Origin: Lecanosticta acicola | Taxonomy: Eukaryota; Ascomycota; Dothideomycetes; Mycosphaerellales; Mycosphaerellaceae | Length of the DNA: 64,000 nt | NCBI GenBank assembly: GCA_963674455.1 | Contig: CAVMBE010000027.1 | Span: 186,001 to 250,000 of the forward strand | Direction: 5' to 3' | Shown: positions 10,580 through 20,570 of the stretch, in pieces | Layout of the letters: every line of letters starts with the position of its first letter | How positions within the stretch are numbered: position 1 is the first letter of the stretch | The notes under the pieces: model-generated | Databases searched by the model: none | What the model saw: the letters and a program-made list of their open reading frames with translations, nothing else | What the model was told of the DNA's origin: nothing | Translations under genes and position numbers: made by a program

Positions 10580-12073
10580 TCAAACTTTTCGAGGTGCCGC
10601 AACTCCTCTCAACGTCAGCCAGAAATGATCGTGAGTTCTACTAGAGCCAACAGGAATGGGTACTCGGCCCTCGCGCTCGCGCTTCTCGTCTTCCTCGATT
10701 TCTCGCATCTTCCAAGATCGCAGGGCCAAGACACTGGAGGCACCGGCTAAATACATGAATCCGACGAAGATCTGGGCGCTGAGGTAACCCGAGGATGAGA
10801 CCATCTGCAACGCGATGGATTCCGCGAACGTTGTCGGCAAGCAAAGTGGTAGGCAGATCATGCCAAAGGCAACTGGTAGTCGTTGGATGCCTACTACTTC
10901 AGCGGTGACTGGCACGACCGTGCCCCAGAATGTGCCAGTTACCGTGCCACTGAACAGCGCGAATACCAGTAGTACGGCATAAGATTTGGCTGGGACCCAG
11001 ATGGCCAAGCAGAAGACGCCGCAGAGCGCTGTCATGGCTGCTGCCATGTTGATACGGCCGAAGCGATCTGAGTAGTAGCCAACCACAGGGCGTCCAAATG
11101 CCAGACCCAGATTCAGAACGGCACCCACAATGGAACCTTGCTGAGCTGACAGTCCGATGGAAGTAGCATAGTTGGGCAGCGAGTAGAGCAACACGACATA
11201 TCCCAGCTCAGTAAGCCATCCCCAGAGAATGATCAAGCATGTGGAAACATGCGCGAACTCCCGAGCATTGACCATTCGCTTGTTTGGCTGGATGTTCTGG
11301 TTCCTGTCTTTGAGAAGAATCGCACAGGTAAAATTGACGACAGCCGTGGAGATAGCCAGAACGATGTATGTCCACCTCCAACCAATTTTCTCAAGGCCAG
11401 CTCCGGCTCCCAGATTGTAAGCCAGACCTCCAAATCCAGCGCCAGAAGAAGCAATACCAACTGCCAGGCTCCGTCGTTTGGAGAACCACTGTGGAAGGAC
11501 CGCGGAGGCAGTGATGTACAGGAAACCCATTCCGTATCCGAAGCATACCCCCTGGCTGAGGAATAGCTGCCAGATGTGTGTGGCGTATGAAGAAGCCAGC
11601 ATTGATGCAGACACCAAAATGGTGCCGAGCAAGAGAGAAGCTCTCGTTCCCAGCTTTGCGTTGACCCATGAGACAAGCGGTGCCACTAGCATTGACTGAG
11701 AAATCGAAAGACCTCCGATCAACGCATAGTGCAGCTGAGTGGCACCAGCAAAGGTCGAACTGGAGATGTAATGGGCGAGAAATATGCCCCAAGCGGAATT
11801 CACACCCCAAGTGTGAGCGTTGATGAGGAACACGCAAGCAGTGACAATCCAGCCGTATCCGCCGTCTGGAGGGACATCTTCGCGGAGGGCAACGTTTGTC
11901 TCGTTGCCTGTGAGCTCTTCAAGTTCAACGCTTTCCGGTCGGCCCATCGCCGACGAATTGGTACGCTCAGAGGCCTGCGAGTCTGCTGCTTGCTCGACTG
12001 GTGCCATTCCGCGGGTAAACCAGTTGTGGTAAGTTGAATGCAAGAAAGGGACAGGATGCTCAGAGCTCAACAT
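10580..12073 (-). CDS. MFS transporter, monocarboxylate transporter (MCT/SLC16-like) family
   Basis: 497 residues as called from ATG 12073; an in-frame ATG at 12007 (MAPVEQ) gives 475 and may be the true start. The PPDGGYGWIV motif opening the first membrane helix is the hallmark of fungal MCT-like permeases. About 12 hydrophobic helices follow, with a central hydrophilic loop (KDRNQNIQPNKRM) and the conserved GRPVVGYYSDRFGRIN loop between helices 8 and 9. The C-terminus is short and charged. Such proteins sit in the plasma or organellar membrane and carry monocarboxylates, riboflavin or other small acids; the substrate cannot be assigned here. The 3' end is only 182 bp from the SET gene start, both genes on the minus strand. 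Confidence 0.9.
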   Translation of the reverse strand: MLSSEHPVPFLHSTYHNWFTRGMAPVEQAADSQASERTNSSAMGRPESVELEELTGNETNVALREDVPPDGGYGWIVTACVFLINAHTWGVNSAWGIFLAHYISSSTFAGATQLHYALIGGLSISQSMLVAPLVSWVNAKLGTRASLLLGTILVSASMLASSYATHIWQLFLSQGVCFGYGMGFLYITASAVLPQWFSKRRSLAVGIASSGAGFGGLAYNLGAGAGLEKIGWRWTYIVLAISTAVVNFTCAILLKDRNQNIQPNKRMVNAREFAHVSTCLIILWGWLTELGYVVLLYSLPNYATSIGLSAQQGSIVGAVLNLGLAFGRPVVGYYSDRFGRINMAAAMTALCGVFCLAIWVPAKSYAVLLVFALFSGTVTGTFWGTVVPVTAEVVGIQRLPVAFGMICLPLCLPTTFAESIALQMVSSSGYLSAQIFVGFMYLAGASSVLALRSWKMREIEEDEKREREGRVPIPVGSSRTHDHFWLTLRGVAAPRKV

Positions 12074-12790
12074 TTGTACATGTACTGATGCATGATGGAG
12101 TCATGGAAAGGGCGTCGGCCAAAAGCGAGCCGAATTTTCACCTACTGTGTGAGGCAAGAACATCCCCTTTACCTTTGTCATTACCCGAGCGGATAAGATG
12201 GAAACTACTAGGTAGGTAGGTAGAGGAACATGTAGAGGAGAAAAGCGGGGTCGGGATCTCATTGCGTGGAAAGAGCAACACGGGAGTAATGAGAGAAGGA
12301 GAGACTGGAGGCGCGTCTTGGGTGAGATCGGGAATAGAGCGGCTATAGCATTTCTTGGCGCGTAGATCAACCTCATCTCGTCTTGGTCTCATCTCTCGAA
12401 CCATCGATATCCCTCGCGCCGTCTCGCTGTTCGACCTCTTGGAGACTCCGGAAGCGTTATTGCTCTGAGAGCGAAGCAATGATACGGGATGTCCGCATGG
12501 AAGCTTTGACAGAATCGCTGAGCCGTACCACAAAGGCTCTGCGGATCGGCCTCATTCCAGCAACAGCTGGGTATCATGGAACGACCTGGCTGCTATGAAG
12601 AGCAGGCGCCACCATACTCGAGACAAGAGCCAGCAAAATGGACTAGGAGTTAGTGCAATAAGGATGTAGGGGGCAAAATTGGCTTGAAAGATCTGCTTGC
12701 GCACCCACCATGGCGCGCAGCAGCAGGGCACCTTGATCAAGACAGCACTTGCTGTGAAGCTCAAGCGGTACACGGGCTAGCGGCTTGACC
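12074..12790. other. intergenic, 0.7 kb
   Basis: Presumed promoter of the MFS gene. A short AGGTAGGTAGGTAG microsatellite lies near 12211. No supported gene. Confidence 0.4.
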
Positions 12791-13195
12791 CTATGCAGAG
12801 GCCGTGGTGCAGTGGGTATGCGCAATTCGCCTAATTCGCCTTCCCTCACTTGCGACCTCCGCCGCCCTTGCCTTGCTTACCACCACCACACTTGCCGCCA
12901 TTGTAGCCTTTGTGGACGCGAGCCTTGTCCTTTTTGGGCACAGGGAGTGCCTGTGACGGTATGCGGACCCAGGCCCCGCGCAATAGCGTACATCGCGCTT
13001 GCTGTAGCCATCGCACTACAGTCCATCAGCAAAGCTCTCAGGTTATTCCACAGCACATGATCTCACATTGCACTCGCCAGTCTGTGAGCAGCCCTGACAA
13101 GGATATGTCCGATTTCGCGCCTTGACAACTCCTGCAACCTTACCGCCTGGCGCGTTGTCGCCGCCGCCGTTGCTTGGGCCGCTCGGCGGCAGCAT
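12791..13195 (-). pseudogene. Cys-rich protein, probable decayed paralogue of the 14447-15391 gene
   Basis: Exon 13067-13195 (ATG 13195, MLPPSGPSNGGGDNAPGG, then TYPCQGCSQTGECN) joins exon 12791-13015 (CDGYSKRDVRYC...) across a 51-nt GTGAGA..GTAG intron. The gene at 14447-15391 has an intron of the same length (51 nt) and phase, also ending GTAG, followed by the same TGCGAYGGCYAC exon start. After that the two drift apart. TPC-AQKGQG, matching TPC-IQQGRA of the other copy, is found one base out of frame. A +1 shift about 67 nt into exon 2 therefore seems to have scrambled the C-terminal half. The exon-1 frame is open upstream to about 13400 with Gln/Asn/Pro-rich sequence, so the start may lie further 5'. 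A living, diverged gene is possible. Confidence 0.4.
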
Positions 13196-14446
13196 TGGCT
13201 GCCCGAACCCTTGTGCGGTATGGTGTGTCTGTGCTATTTGTTCTTGGAGAAGGAACCCGCAATTGTTGTTCGGTTGCTTTACTGTATGAGCGCGTGGAGA
13301 ATTCCGGTTGTCTGCAGGGCAGGAACGAAGCGCAAACGCAAGCGAGGGAACCTCCGGTGCTCGAGGTGAGAGTCTGTTGGGTGCCGGAGGTGAAGCGCTT
13401 TAAGCCAGAGCCCTGGAGGCTGGTGACGTGCGTGCCGCTGCCCGTCAATGTAGAGGTTAGCGCGGAAGACGAGCGCGGGGTGCAGCCTGCGCCTGAGCGT
13501 GTTATTATGCGGCGCTCCTCGTTAATGGACTGGTCCCCTAGCAATTCGGCCTGTGATAAGTCCCTCTTTCGCGACGACGGGCCTCCACCGGAGCTCGGCG
13601 ATTTCTATGTCATCTGGCGTGGTCCTTGACGAGGTGTGCCGCTAGCGTGATCGCCGCCGAAAACGACAGCCATCTCGGTGGCGAGGGTCCAAGCCTGCTG
13701 TCCTCCATTCACTACGGCGTCTACCTTGGGTTCCGCTCCGATCTTCTACTAACCATTTTGTATACCGAAGACCTGCAAGGCATCCTAGCTGGTAGAGCCT
13801 CGCGCGGCATTCGATAACCACCTCATCTGGGGGCGGGTGGGCGTTGAAAGTGCGTGGAACTTGGTTCCCTTTTCGACTGGCTGCAGTTCGCCACTCGCAT
13901 TCGGGAGACCTGGAAGCACATAAAGGCACCAGAGTTTCGGCTCAAACCCTATTTTGGAAACCGCTTGCCATTCACCGAGGAGCAAACAGGCTGCAGAACC
14001 TTCCGTGGTTTACGACGCGTAATTTTGGACGGCTGAGATATCAGAACACAAGGAGACGACAAATCTAAGAAATCGACGCGTTTCGGGTCCTCCTGTTGGG
14101 AGAATTCAGCATCTGGGCAGCACGATGCATTTTCCGCGACCTATTGGAACCGCTAATACACATTTTCCAGTGCAGGGGACAACTTTGTCTTCTATTCAGC
14201 CTCTATTCGCATTGATTGTCCGCGTTCATTAAAAGTATCCTCGCCCAAACGAACCCTTCGGCGAGTCATACAGTAGCACATAGGTGACAACAGTCATCGA
14301 GACAATCTGCTGCGACGTCAAGGTGTAGTCGTCCCTTTCTCGAGCTCTTTTTCCACCTCTGGACGTGCTTACTATCCGCCCAAGGCGCGCAGAATTGTCT
14401 GCAGGTCGGCACCCTGGAGATCTTGACCGTCATCCGTTACCCTAGG
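13196..14446. other. gap, 1.25 kb, possible upstream exon of the Cys-rich relic
   Basis: Minus-strand 13200-13400 stays open in the frame of the 13067-13195 exon and is rich in Gln, Asn and Pro. A second minus frame (13140-13544) is Ser/Thr/Gly-rich but lacks an ATG. They could be exons of one gene, yet no strong donor was found. 13650-14446 holds nothing supportable. Confidence 0.3.
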
Positions 14447-14710
14447 CTATGTACCCTGTCCGTTAGATCCAGAAGCCGGTGCAGTCGATGCTGTGGGTGG
14501 CATAGCGTATGTGTTGCCCTGCCCGCTGGATCCAGAAGTTGGTGCAGTCGACGCCGTCGGTGGAAGGTTATTGGTGATGTTCTGTCTGCCGGATACAGAA
14601 GTTGGTGCCGTCGATGCGGTCTGCGGTATGGCGGAGGTGTTGGATTGGGTATTGCTCGGCACGACGCGACGTAAAGTTGGTGCAGTCGATACATTCGATG
14701 GCATGGTGTA
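14447..14710 (-). repeat. about four 63-nt coding repeats (TASTAPTSGS)
   Basis: Repeat units share PxTASTAPxSxSxxQxxT at about 21-residue spacing. The last two are nearly identical (PPTASTAPTSGSSGQGNT and PPTASTAPASGSNGQGT) and the first is diverged. The protein stops inside the final unit. Confidence 0.75.
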
Positions 14711-15391
14711 AGCGGTGGTCTGCATATTGCTGGGCATGAGGAGGCCGAAAGTGAAGGGTGGTTGCATTCCGCCTGCTGCGCTTGAAGACGGAGCTGGCGT
14801 GAGGCCTGCTGGTATGGAGGCTGGATCGCTGCCTGAAGCGTACGTGGGAAGCATGCGGTTCGGAAGAGGGTACGCCGTTGGACCGCCACGGAGAGCGTCG
14901 ACTACCTCAACCTGGTCGAAGAAATCAGTTAGAGTGGCGCCCTGCGGCAAGGACCAGGCGGCAGTGGCGTGGGTGGCATCCTCGATGGCGGCGTCCAGGT
15001 AGATCGATCTCGCGTCGTTGACGTCCTGGATGCCGTTGGCCGGCATGTAGGCCTCGTAGAGCTGCTTGGTCGCTGCGACCAACCACTCGCCGGCGACAGG
15101 GTTGGCGGTGGAGAAGACGGGCCCAATGCGCTTGGCGCCAGCGTCCAGCACGCAAGCACGGCCTTGCTGGATGCACGGAGTGCATCTCACGGCCACCATG
15201 CCATGGCCCCAGCGAGCTGCCTGGCTAGCCTTCTCGTGGCCGTCGCACTACGGGCTGTCAGCACACTTGTCTGTTGTTGGGGAATGAGGATAACTCACGC
15301 CGCGCTCGCCGTGCTGGTTGCACTCACGGCAGAGGAAAGTCCACGTTTGTGGGACAGATTGTCCCGAAGCCGTCGCCATGTTCTGTGTCAT
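14447..15391 (-). CDS. Cys-rich zinc-finger-like protein with C-terminal tandem repeats, 297 aa
   Basis: Exons 15299-15391 and 14447-15247, with a 51-nt GTGAGT..GTAG intron. ATG 15391 (MTQNMATASGQSV) is taken; ATG 15379 is also possible. The N-terminus has six Cys spaced C-x2-C-x7-C-x20-C-x2-C-x6-C (CREC, then CDGH, CTPC, GRAC). This resembles a fungal Zn2Cys6 binuclear cluster with a much enlarged middle loop; zinc binding is inference. A mainly helical segment follows (GEWLVAATKQLYEAYMP, about residues 80-140). The C-terminal 100 residues are Ser/Thr/Pro-rich, with about four 21-residue repeats around TASTAPTSGS. The exon boundary falls exactly before the third Cys. A degenerate relative sits 1.2 kb downstream on the same strand. 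Confidence 0.65.
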
Positions 15392-16469
15392 TGGAGATGA
15401 AGTTTGGAATTTGGAAGTTGCGGTTTTCTGAAGATATATGTGTGAAAGCAAACAACTTGAACATGTGACCGCGCTAACGCTCGGCAGCACCCGTGGTCAC
15501 CTCACAAACCTCACTTCTCTTAGGAGACAATATCTATAGTTGCCTATGTAGATGTCTATGTAGATGTCTATCGAGCTTTACAACCGTGTTCATAGGCACG
15601 ATCTCAACATCCCGAGCAGGAAGCTCCATACTGTATATCCTAGGATGATACCAATGCCTTAGCACGTCTGTTTATTATCGGGATGATCTGAAGGGAAAGA
15701 GCCAAAGGAGGAAGGGGCGATCGTGTCTAGGCTTGACGCGCACTTTCCTGTTTCTACGAATTTCTACAAAGACACTTCACTTGATGTGGCCATGCCGAGC
15801 ATCCCAATAGCTTCCAAACTCTCCGAGAGATTGATTGTAGCATATTCGTAGTGGTTTTCATCGGGATATCTCAGAATGATGCCAAAGTGTCTGGCAAACC
15901 TCTCTAGGAAATATCCTCACGAGAAGCTCTCACACATCCAGTCTTTCCCTCGCTCCGTAAATCACGCTTTCCTCGCCACGATCGAAATCATCAAGCAATC
16001 CATCACAACATCCTCCAGCTCCTCCAAAATCAGCAGCAACCTGCTCGGATCCGTCAGCTGGAGCCAGCAGTGCCCCTCGATGCCCAGAAGATTCGGCAAT
16101 CTGACGTCTTCTAGCTGCCCCGAGTCGTGGAAAGATCACTCCTGTCTTTTGTGAGAGCGAGGTTTTGTTCTCCGTCACGGGTTGAGAAGAGCTTTCCGCT
16201 GTTGAGCAGGTCTGGACGTGAAAGACACGTAAGAGGTGAGAGCCTGTTTGGAGTGAATTACCGTGTTTGCTTTTCCTTTTGTATTGGAGATGGGGGCTTC
16301 CAGGTTGTTCATGGCCGGTGCAAGGACGTGGACATTCTGGGGAAACGTCAGTTGGAGATCGTAGGAATTGACACTGCTTCGTTCACGCCGATATCAGCCC
16401 ACGAGCAACCCTCTTTTGCTGGATATAATGCACACGTCTAGAGGCCAGATCGCTCCCGGGAGTCATCCA
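15392..16469. other. gap, 1.1 kb
   Basis: Promoter side of the Cys-rich gene, with a short GTCTATGTAGAT tandem near 15543-15570. On the minus strand about 16140-15970, a frame reading HDSGQLEDVRLPNLLGIEGH and continuing hydrophobically looks like an old coding fragment of unknown type. It has no start and no neighbours in frame. Confidence 0.3.
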
Positions 16470-17021
16470 ACAAGCGGTTCTATCACCTTCACGCCATCTA
16501 GATAGCCGCCAGGACCTATGCAGCATCTGATAAACTCACTGTTCAAGCTCTCGAGCAAAATGACTGACGCAACAGCTAGGCTATGTTGCCCGCCGTCTGC
16601 TCAAGTTCATCTTTCTTGATCGCATAGCTCAAATGCCGAACGCTCGCAACGTCGAAATACCCTTTCCACGCTTCCGAGAGAGGCTTCGTAATATCATGAA
16701 CATGGGACTTGACGCCTTCTGTTCATGTCCGTTTCGAAGGAAAACCAGAGTCCGAGATTTCGAAGCCAACGAGTTCTGGCGATGGAATGTTTGGCCCACT
16801 TCTGCTGGCTGACGTCCAATAGCTAAGCTCCAGTACCGCAGCCAACATCAGCAATGCGGAAAGATTTGTCTCTTTTTACACTTCTTGCGAGATGCTGGAT
16901 GGATGTTTGATGCAGTAGTTGGTTTCCACAAAGCTCTGAAGAAACGGTGCTGAAAGTCCAGACGCTGGGATTCCTGTGTATTGCGCTCGAGCTTGTAGGC
17001 TTCGCCCTGCTGATTGGCCAT
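16470..17021 (-). pseudogene. relic of a class I SAM-dependent methyltransferase
   Basis: Successive minus-strand pieces follow the order of a fungal secondary-metabolite methyltransferase but lie in different frames. MANQQGEAYKLERNTQESQR and LDFQH come first (ATG 17021). After a frame change comes FRIADVGCGTGA (motif I, SAM-binding VGCGTG), ended by a stop, then LLDVSQ. After another shift come PELVGFEISDSGFP, a stop, HDITKPLSEAWKGYFDVASV with RHLSYAIKKDELEQTAGNIA, another stop, and finally GPGGYLD (the usual LKPGGYL region). At least two frameshifts and three stops make a functional product impossible without improbable splicing. The parent was probably a UMTA/gliM-like methyltransferase; the exact family is inference. 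Confidence 0.7.
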
Positions 17022-17422
17022 TTCAAAGACAGAATTGGTGAAGCTGAAGTATCAGAACTCTGGGAAGGGCTGTCACTGCTGCATGCCCCCTTGTAGCAGT
17101 GCTAGGTATAAGCTGACGTAGAGCTCTTGTAGCGTTTCCGTCTGTAAGATTCTCATCACACGAGCGTTGCCCTGCTCGTTCTGTTACCCAGGCAGGTCAA
17201 CGTGGCCTTTGTACGAGATCGCCATCGAGCAAAGTTGCGATCGACGTTACGAAGCAATGAGAATGAAGGGAATTTCCAGAAATTGGTGCCTTGAAACGCA
17301 TGAAACTTCGTCAGGCTTGGATTACGGAGGTAATGCAAGCTGCTTTTCTCCATCATGGGTATCATTCTCATTCGTATCCCTTCCAACTCCTCGCTAAATC
17401 AGTCAGTGGCCTGCCTCTGCCC
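17022..17422. other. gap, 0.4 kb
   Basis: 5' flank of the methyltransferase relic and 3' flank of yaf9. No supported gene. Confidence 0.4.
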
Positions 17423-18199
17423 TCACTTCGCTGCTATCTGCGTGCTGATCTCATTCAACTGCTTCTTCCTTTCTTCCGCCCTCTTTTTCTCTTCCTCCAA
17501 CAGCTTGTCCAGCTCTGTCTTGGCCTGCTCCAACTGCGCATTCATCTGCCGCTCGTACTGCAAACTCCACGCGCCTCCCGCTCTTGGTTGTCCATGACTT
17601 GTATCCGCCTTGTCAGGAAGCTGCGTGGTAGGCTCTACATCTCCTTCAAAGACATAGTCAGGCTTCTTTCCTTTTCCGCGACCCTTCTTCACCTTCAACC
17701 AATTGAACTGATCCTCATTTGTCAACGCCTTGAAGAAGTCCTGTGTCGGCTCGTTGAACTCGATCGTCTCAAGTCGCTCCGCGATGATTGTGTTGTCTCG
17801 CTCTTGCTGGGCGCGCTGATCCTCGCTACCGTACGGATGCAGAGCGAGCCCGTGTATACGATATTGCGCCTTTTCCCCGCTCTCCGAAGCGAAATAGAGT
17901 CTCAGCTCCAGTTCAAACTCGCCGTATCCTGTCTCTGAGACCTCGAACGGCCCGGGCGCTTCGACTGTTCGCGAAGCATCGGCGTATGTGTGATGAAGTT
18001 TGAATTGCACTTTCTTTAGCCATGTTGTCATGTCCGGTCCATTTGGTAGAGGTCGAACGTAGACTTTCCAGCCTTTGGTGTGTCCTTCTGGCGGGGGATC
18101 GGGGAAGCCTGGATGAGGCAGGTTGTGCGCTTCGTTGCCGATGATGAAGTGGCGGAAGATTTTGACGCCTTTGATACGCTTTGACGCTGGAGCCGGCAT
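17423..18199 (-). CDS. yaf9: YEATS domain protein Yaf9, SWR1/NuA4 subunit
   Basis: 258 residues, uninterrupted, ATG 18199 (MPAPASKRIKGVKIFRHFIIGN). Residues about 8-150 form the YEATS domain: the opening KIFRHFIIGNEA, GWKVYVRPLPNGPDMTTWLKK, KVQFKLHHTYADASR and GYGEFELELRLYF are all as in Yaf9/GAS41. An 11-residue charged linker (KKGRGKGKKPD) follows near the middle of the C-terminal half. A C-terminal coiled coil (about 210-258, heptad-like QLEQAKTELDKLLEEEKKRA) is the part that docks Yaf9 into SWR1 and NuA4. The family reads acylated histone H3 and supports H2A.Z deposition in the nucleus. Length and order match the family. Confidence 0.95.
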   Translation of the reverse strand: MPAPASKRIKGVKIFRHFIIGNEAHNLPHPGFPDPPPEGHTKGWKVYVRPLPNGPDMTTWLKKVQFKLHHTYADASRTVEAPGPFEVSETGYGEFELELRLYFASESGEKAQYRIHGLALHPYGSEDQRAQQERDNTIIAERLETIEFNEPTQDFFKALTNEDQFNWLKVKKGRGKGKKPDYVFEGDVEPTTQLPDKADTSHGQPRAGGAWSLQYERQMNAQLEQAKTELDKLLEEEKKRAEERKKQLNEISTQIAAK

Positions 18200-18440
18200 C
18201 TTTGGCAGTTGTTAGAGTGAATGAAAGTCGGAAAGAGACACAATGTTCAAGTCAGACGCGAGATAAGGCGCAAAGCGCGGAACCGTTCCGCACTTTAAAT
18301 GTCGCCCGAGTGTTTGCACTTCACCTTTTCGACGATGGCCTTCTTGTCTCTCCGTATAAATAAATTATCGTAAAAATCGTCTCCATGGACAGATATGTAA
18401 CGATACTGACTGCAATGCCAAGTCTGCAGAATTGCCTCGA

Positions 18441-19190
18441 TCAGCTGGCGCTGTATGCCTCCTGGATATCACATATTCCGGAGCTCAGTAGTATTTGTGC
18501 CCCCCTGCAACCAGTTCCGTCGTTATCTCCTTGGCAGGCACCACCATTTTCGTCTGAACTACTGTTTTCGAGGAGGGGATGACATCTGATTGTCACCTTG
18601 TTCAACTCCAAGCTCCGAAGCCGTGGAAACATCGCATCCTCAACCCACCTTGCAGTTCTCGTTCCGTCGATTATATGAACTCGAGTCCGTTCCTCTGGGC
18701 CTGGTGGAATGAGATGCTATTGTACGGAGACTCCTTTAGAACCTCACCAGTGCAAGTGGAGCTTCGAAGTCGCGCAAATTTCGATACAATCTTTGGATTC
18801 CCGACTCACAATGAGAGAGCCAATTTATGTTCACCTCAGAAATTCTGGGCCCCACCGGAGAAGACTCGTGAACACGATGCTCGGATTCCGATGCATGATA
18901 TGTTCCAGCAAATCAGGCTGCAGCCGTTCGTCTATATTGTTCCTGAAGTATGGCAAGAGGCTCGCCATCTGTGTGATCGCGACCGTATTGCTCTCGAAGT
19001 AGGCTCCTCTTGTCACCTTTACAATTCGGCCGAAGGACTCGAAAGGCGTTTCCAAAGGTCTTGGACAAACTTGACTGTATCGCCCATCGAGATCGGCTGA
19101 ACTGCTTCGAGCATTCTTGAAGGAACAAAGCCTTGCATGCTCTGGCGAGGTATTCCATTTCGAGAATGAGAGTCTGGACCAAAAACAAGG
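18441..19190 (-). pseudogene. relic of a fungal F-box-like protein gene
   Basis: Minus-strand fragments resemble the body of fungal F-box/DUF7730-type proteins. A segment GAYFESNTVAITQMASLLPY then FRNNIDERLQP (18850-19050) looks like the typical 'Y..N.F.F....L..F' core. After frame breaks comes IDGTRTARWVEDAMFPRLRS then LELNKVTI (18585-18670), resembling an LRR-like segment. Stops separate the pieces, and no ATG-started frame covers them. The family assignment rests on pattern memory, so it is tentative. Confidence 0.4.
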
Positions 19191-20570
19191 ACGAGCATCG
19201 ATTTAATGCGAGTGTACGCTTCGACTGGCTATTCGGTTTTTGTTAAACCGTAACGCAAAAGCATAGTAATGCCATCAGCCAATTCTAGAGTCAGAGCGTC
19301 GAAGAGCACGTACATTTGGAGCACAGACACGTCGTTCACATGCTCGCAGAAGTCGTATCATCCCATCTGTTCACCAACATCAATTGCGTTCTGAAATCTT
19401 TCGACTTGTAATACGTTGCGCATCGCTGCTGGCAGTACGTATACCTTACCTGTCACAATCGATCACAATTGTTCCTGTCGTCTTCTCCAACAGCCCTACC
19501 ATTGCCAGTGCTGACAGCTAGTAGCTGTGAATTGCCGTTGAAACAACGCATCAATACCTCTTCCCTCTTAACGCTGCCCATAGCTACCGACTGCTTGTCT
19601 CAGCGAACGTGTTTAGCAGCCCACCATTTCCGAATGAAGTCGTTGTATGTTCGCTTGATTCTTAGATTCTCTCCCGGTGATCAAGGTCTGGTCCTTCGAC
19701 GTGTTTCGACGGTATGGCTTCTTTTGTGCAGAATGCCAGCATTGGCGTGCAGCGACTCGAATTCCTGCACGACGTCGGGATGGCTGGCGGGCAGTTCACG
19801 GCGAGAGCAGAGGTTGCAGCCAGCAGGTACACAGAACGCAGGCTGCATGAACCTGTGTTCTGCTTGAGACACGTCCTTCGCGACAACGCCATCGCCGCTT
19901 GTAGGTGATTATTAACAATGTCCAGACGAGTCTTTGCCACTCAGCGGCGGCGTCTCGGAGGAGTTGAGGAATTTGGAAATCAGTCGGTGGAGGAGTGAAA
20001 GTGACCACTTTAGCGGCGGTGGCGGCCGCGGCTAATGATCGGCGGAGGCGGGAAGAACCACGACTAGCAGCACGCAACCGGGGGACGAATGCGATTACAG
20101 CCAGTAGGTCATTATTACATGTAAGCTTGCACACGCTGTCGAAGGCAACAAAGGCAGAAAGCGCGGGCAGCAGGAGGGAGTGAGGTTCGGCTTCCCTGTT
20201 GGCGATCAGCGCCTCCCGTGCGACACCACCATCTGGTGACCACCTCAGCACCACCACACACCTCGACCACTGTCCACCCTCTCACCCTCTCACCCTCTCA
20301 CCCACTGCCGCCGTACCAACTCTCACCCACTGCCGCCGTACGAGCTCTCAACAACAATCCACATCCCTCTCACCCAGGCGACTCTGGAGGCGCAAGTGGA
20401 CGGTACAGCAGGTCGCACAACCGGGCGTCATGCGCTGAATCGGGTTCGAGGGAATATATTACCGCGCCTGGCAGAGCGGGACTCGACCGACAAAACCCTT
20501 ACCGTCACACCCCCCACCCAAAGTGCGCCGCTCGAGAGCACAGATAACCACAAAGTACATATCTGGAGTC
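19191..20570. other. gap, 1.4 kb, promoter/5' UTR of the F-box/WD40 gene
   Basis: No gene supported. The last 400 bases are CT- and CA-rich, as in long fungal leaders, and contain a duplicated 22-mer (separate entry). Confidence 0.4.
20275..20341 (+). repeat. CT-rich tandem repeats upstream of the F-box/WD40 gene
   Basis: Several CCCTCTCA units run into two exact 22-mers, CTCTCACCCACTGCCGCCGTAC plus a CAA spacer, at 20295-20316 and 20320-20341. Probably leader or promoter sequence; function unknown. Confidence 0.7.
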
